From: Actinophytocola sp044466355
GTDB lineage: Bacteria; Actinomycetota; Actinomycetes; Mycobacteriales; Pseudonocardiaceae
Assembly (NCBI RefSeq): GCF_044466355.1
Contig: NZ_JBITMQ010000013.1
Span: 186,001-250,000 of the forward strand
Direction of reading: 5' to 3'
DNA length: 64,000 nucleotides
Positions 63,326 through 64,000 of this stretch are shown here, piece after piece. How positions within the stretch are numbered: position 1 is the stretch's first letter; each line of letters begins with the position of its first letter. The translations under genes and the position numbers were made by a program. Under the pieces are notes generated by a model that was given only the letters and a program-made list of their open reading frames with translations, did no database searches and was not told where the DNA came from.

Positions 63326-64000
63326 TGACCACGGTAACCGGGCGGGCGTCTCACCAGGGGGTGGCGCCCGCCCCACCGCGGCCACCCGACAAGCTCACGT
63401 GGCGACAGCGACTGTCCAACATGGACGTCAAGTGGTCGCCCTACCTCTACATCGCGCCGTTCTTCGTCGTGTTCGGCGTGGTGGGGCTGTTCCCGCTGCT
63501 GTACACGTCGTTCCTGTCGCTGTACGACCGCGACCTGCTCGACCTCGAGGGCACGTTCATCGGGCTCGGCAACTACACGGAACTGCTGGCCGACAGCCAG
63601 TTCTGGAACGCCCTCGTCAACACGCTCAGCATCTTCGTGCTCTCCACCGGTCCGCAGATCGTGGTCGCGGTGGGGCTCGCCGCGCTGCTGAACACCCGGT
63701 TGCGTGCCCCGACCGGGTGGCGCGTCGGGGTTCTGCTGCCGTACGTGGTCAGCCTCGTCGCCGTCGGGATCATCTTCGCGAACCTGTTCGGGCCCAACTA
63801 CGGGCTCGTCAACAGCGTCCTGGAGCTGCTCGGCATCGACCGGATCGACTGGCAGAGCAACCGGTTCTTCTCACACCTCGCCATCGCCACCATGGTGAAC
63901 TGGCGCTGGACCGGGTACAACGCGCTCATCGTGCTGGCCGCGATGAAGGCGATCCCGAAGGAGATCCACGAGGCGGCGCTGATCGACGGCGCGTCGGCGG
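63325..64000 (+). CDS. cebF: Sugar ABC transporter permease, CebF-like, 3'-truncated
   Basis: 225 residues visible, open at the right edge. Five helices appear (first: YLYIAPFFVVFGVVGLFPLLYTSFLSLY), and the EAA loop EIHEAALIDGASA lies at the end, where it contacts the ATPase. It is the first of two permease subunits expected in this class of transporter; the partner (CebG-like) should follow beyond the window. ATG 63325 shares one base with the stop of the binding protein. Confidence 0.9.
   Translation, partial: MTTVTGRASHQGVAPAPPRPPDKLTWRQRLSNMDVKWSPYLYIAPFFVVFGVVGLFPLLYTSFLSLYDRDLLDLEGTFIGLGNYTELLADSQFWNALVNTLSIFVLSTGPQIVVAVGLAALLNTRLRAPTGWRVGVLLPYVVSLVAVGIIFANLFGPNYGLVNSVLELLGIDRIDWQSNRFFSHLAIATMVNWRWTGYNALIVLAAMKAIPKEIHEAALIDGASA

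Overview
The window is about 72% G+C, with strong GC3 bias, many GTG starts and many 4-bp stop/start overlaps. Gene content and order point to a filamentous actinomycete of the order Pseudonocardiales (Lentzea, Saccharothrix or Amycolatopsis-like); the genus cannot be fixed from the sequence alone. I found no rRNA, tRNA, insertion sequence, prophage or CRISPR array.

Layout. 1-2740: an operon with a membrane protein, a DUF350 protein and a membrane-anchored spermidine-synthase-like enzyme. 2737-4690: a minus-strand operon (SDR, VOC, QueA-like). 4806-6538: a GAF histidine kinase with its NarL-type regulator, then a secreted phosphodiesterase, an EamA transporter with divergent LysR, and a five-gene minus-strand run (14518 down to 9253: PLP dehydratase, PH-like membrane protein, S9 peptidase, GT87 mannosyltransferase, GNAT). 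14552-21595: membrane proteins, a secreted GH18 chitinase divergent from a MetE-like gene with two DasR-type operators between them, and an MFS pump with its divergent TetR.

22261-40095 is a conserved core block: ligA, ACT protein, gatC-gatA-gatB, an LppZ-like lipoprotein, a DoxX protein and hemW. It resembles the mycobacterial Rv3015c-Rv3005c neighbourhood and is interrupted by an ECF sigma factor with its membrane partner and by an AfsR-like regulator that follows gatB. 40096-45501 is a small accessory island (TetR, P450 with a coupled small protein, TetR, FAD hydroxylase, SRPBCC protein) between hemW and hrcA. 45688-60807 is a second core block, hrcA-dnaJ-rsmE / LigD-polymerase / hit-phoH-ybeY-CNNM-cdd-like-era / recO-uppS, with a metal-permease pair, a TPR protein and a Nudix protein. 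60888-64000 is a LacI-regulated sugar ABC transporter (CebR-type operators) that runs off the right edge.

The most notable non-coding elements are: a pair of related, strongly palindromic intergenic repeats that exactly fill two convergent junctions (27768-28000 and 40096-40208); a structured and tandemly repeated region before the LigD-polymerase gene (48760-49165); and several clear operators (DasR-type, CebR-type, three TetR systems).
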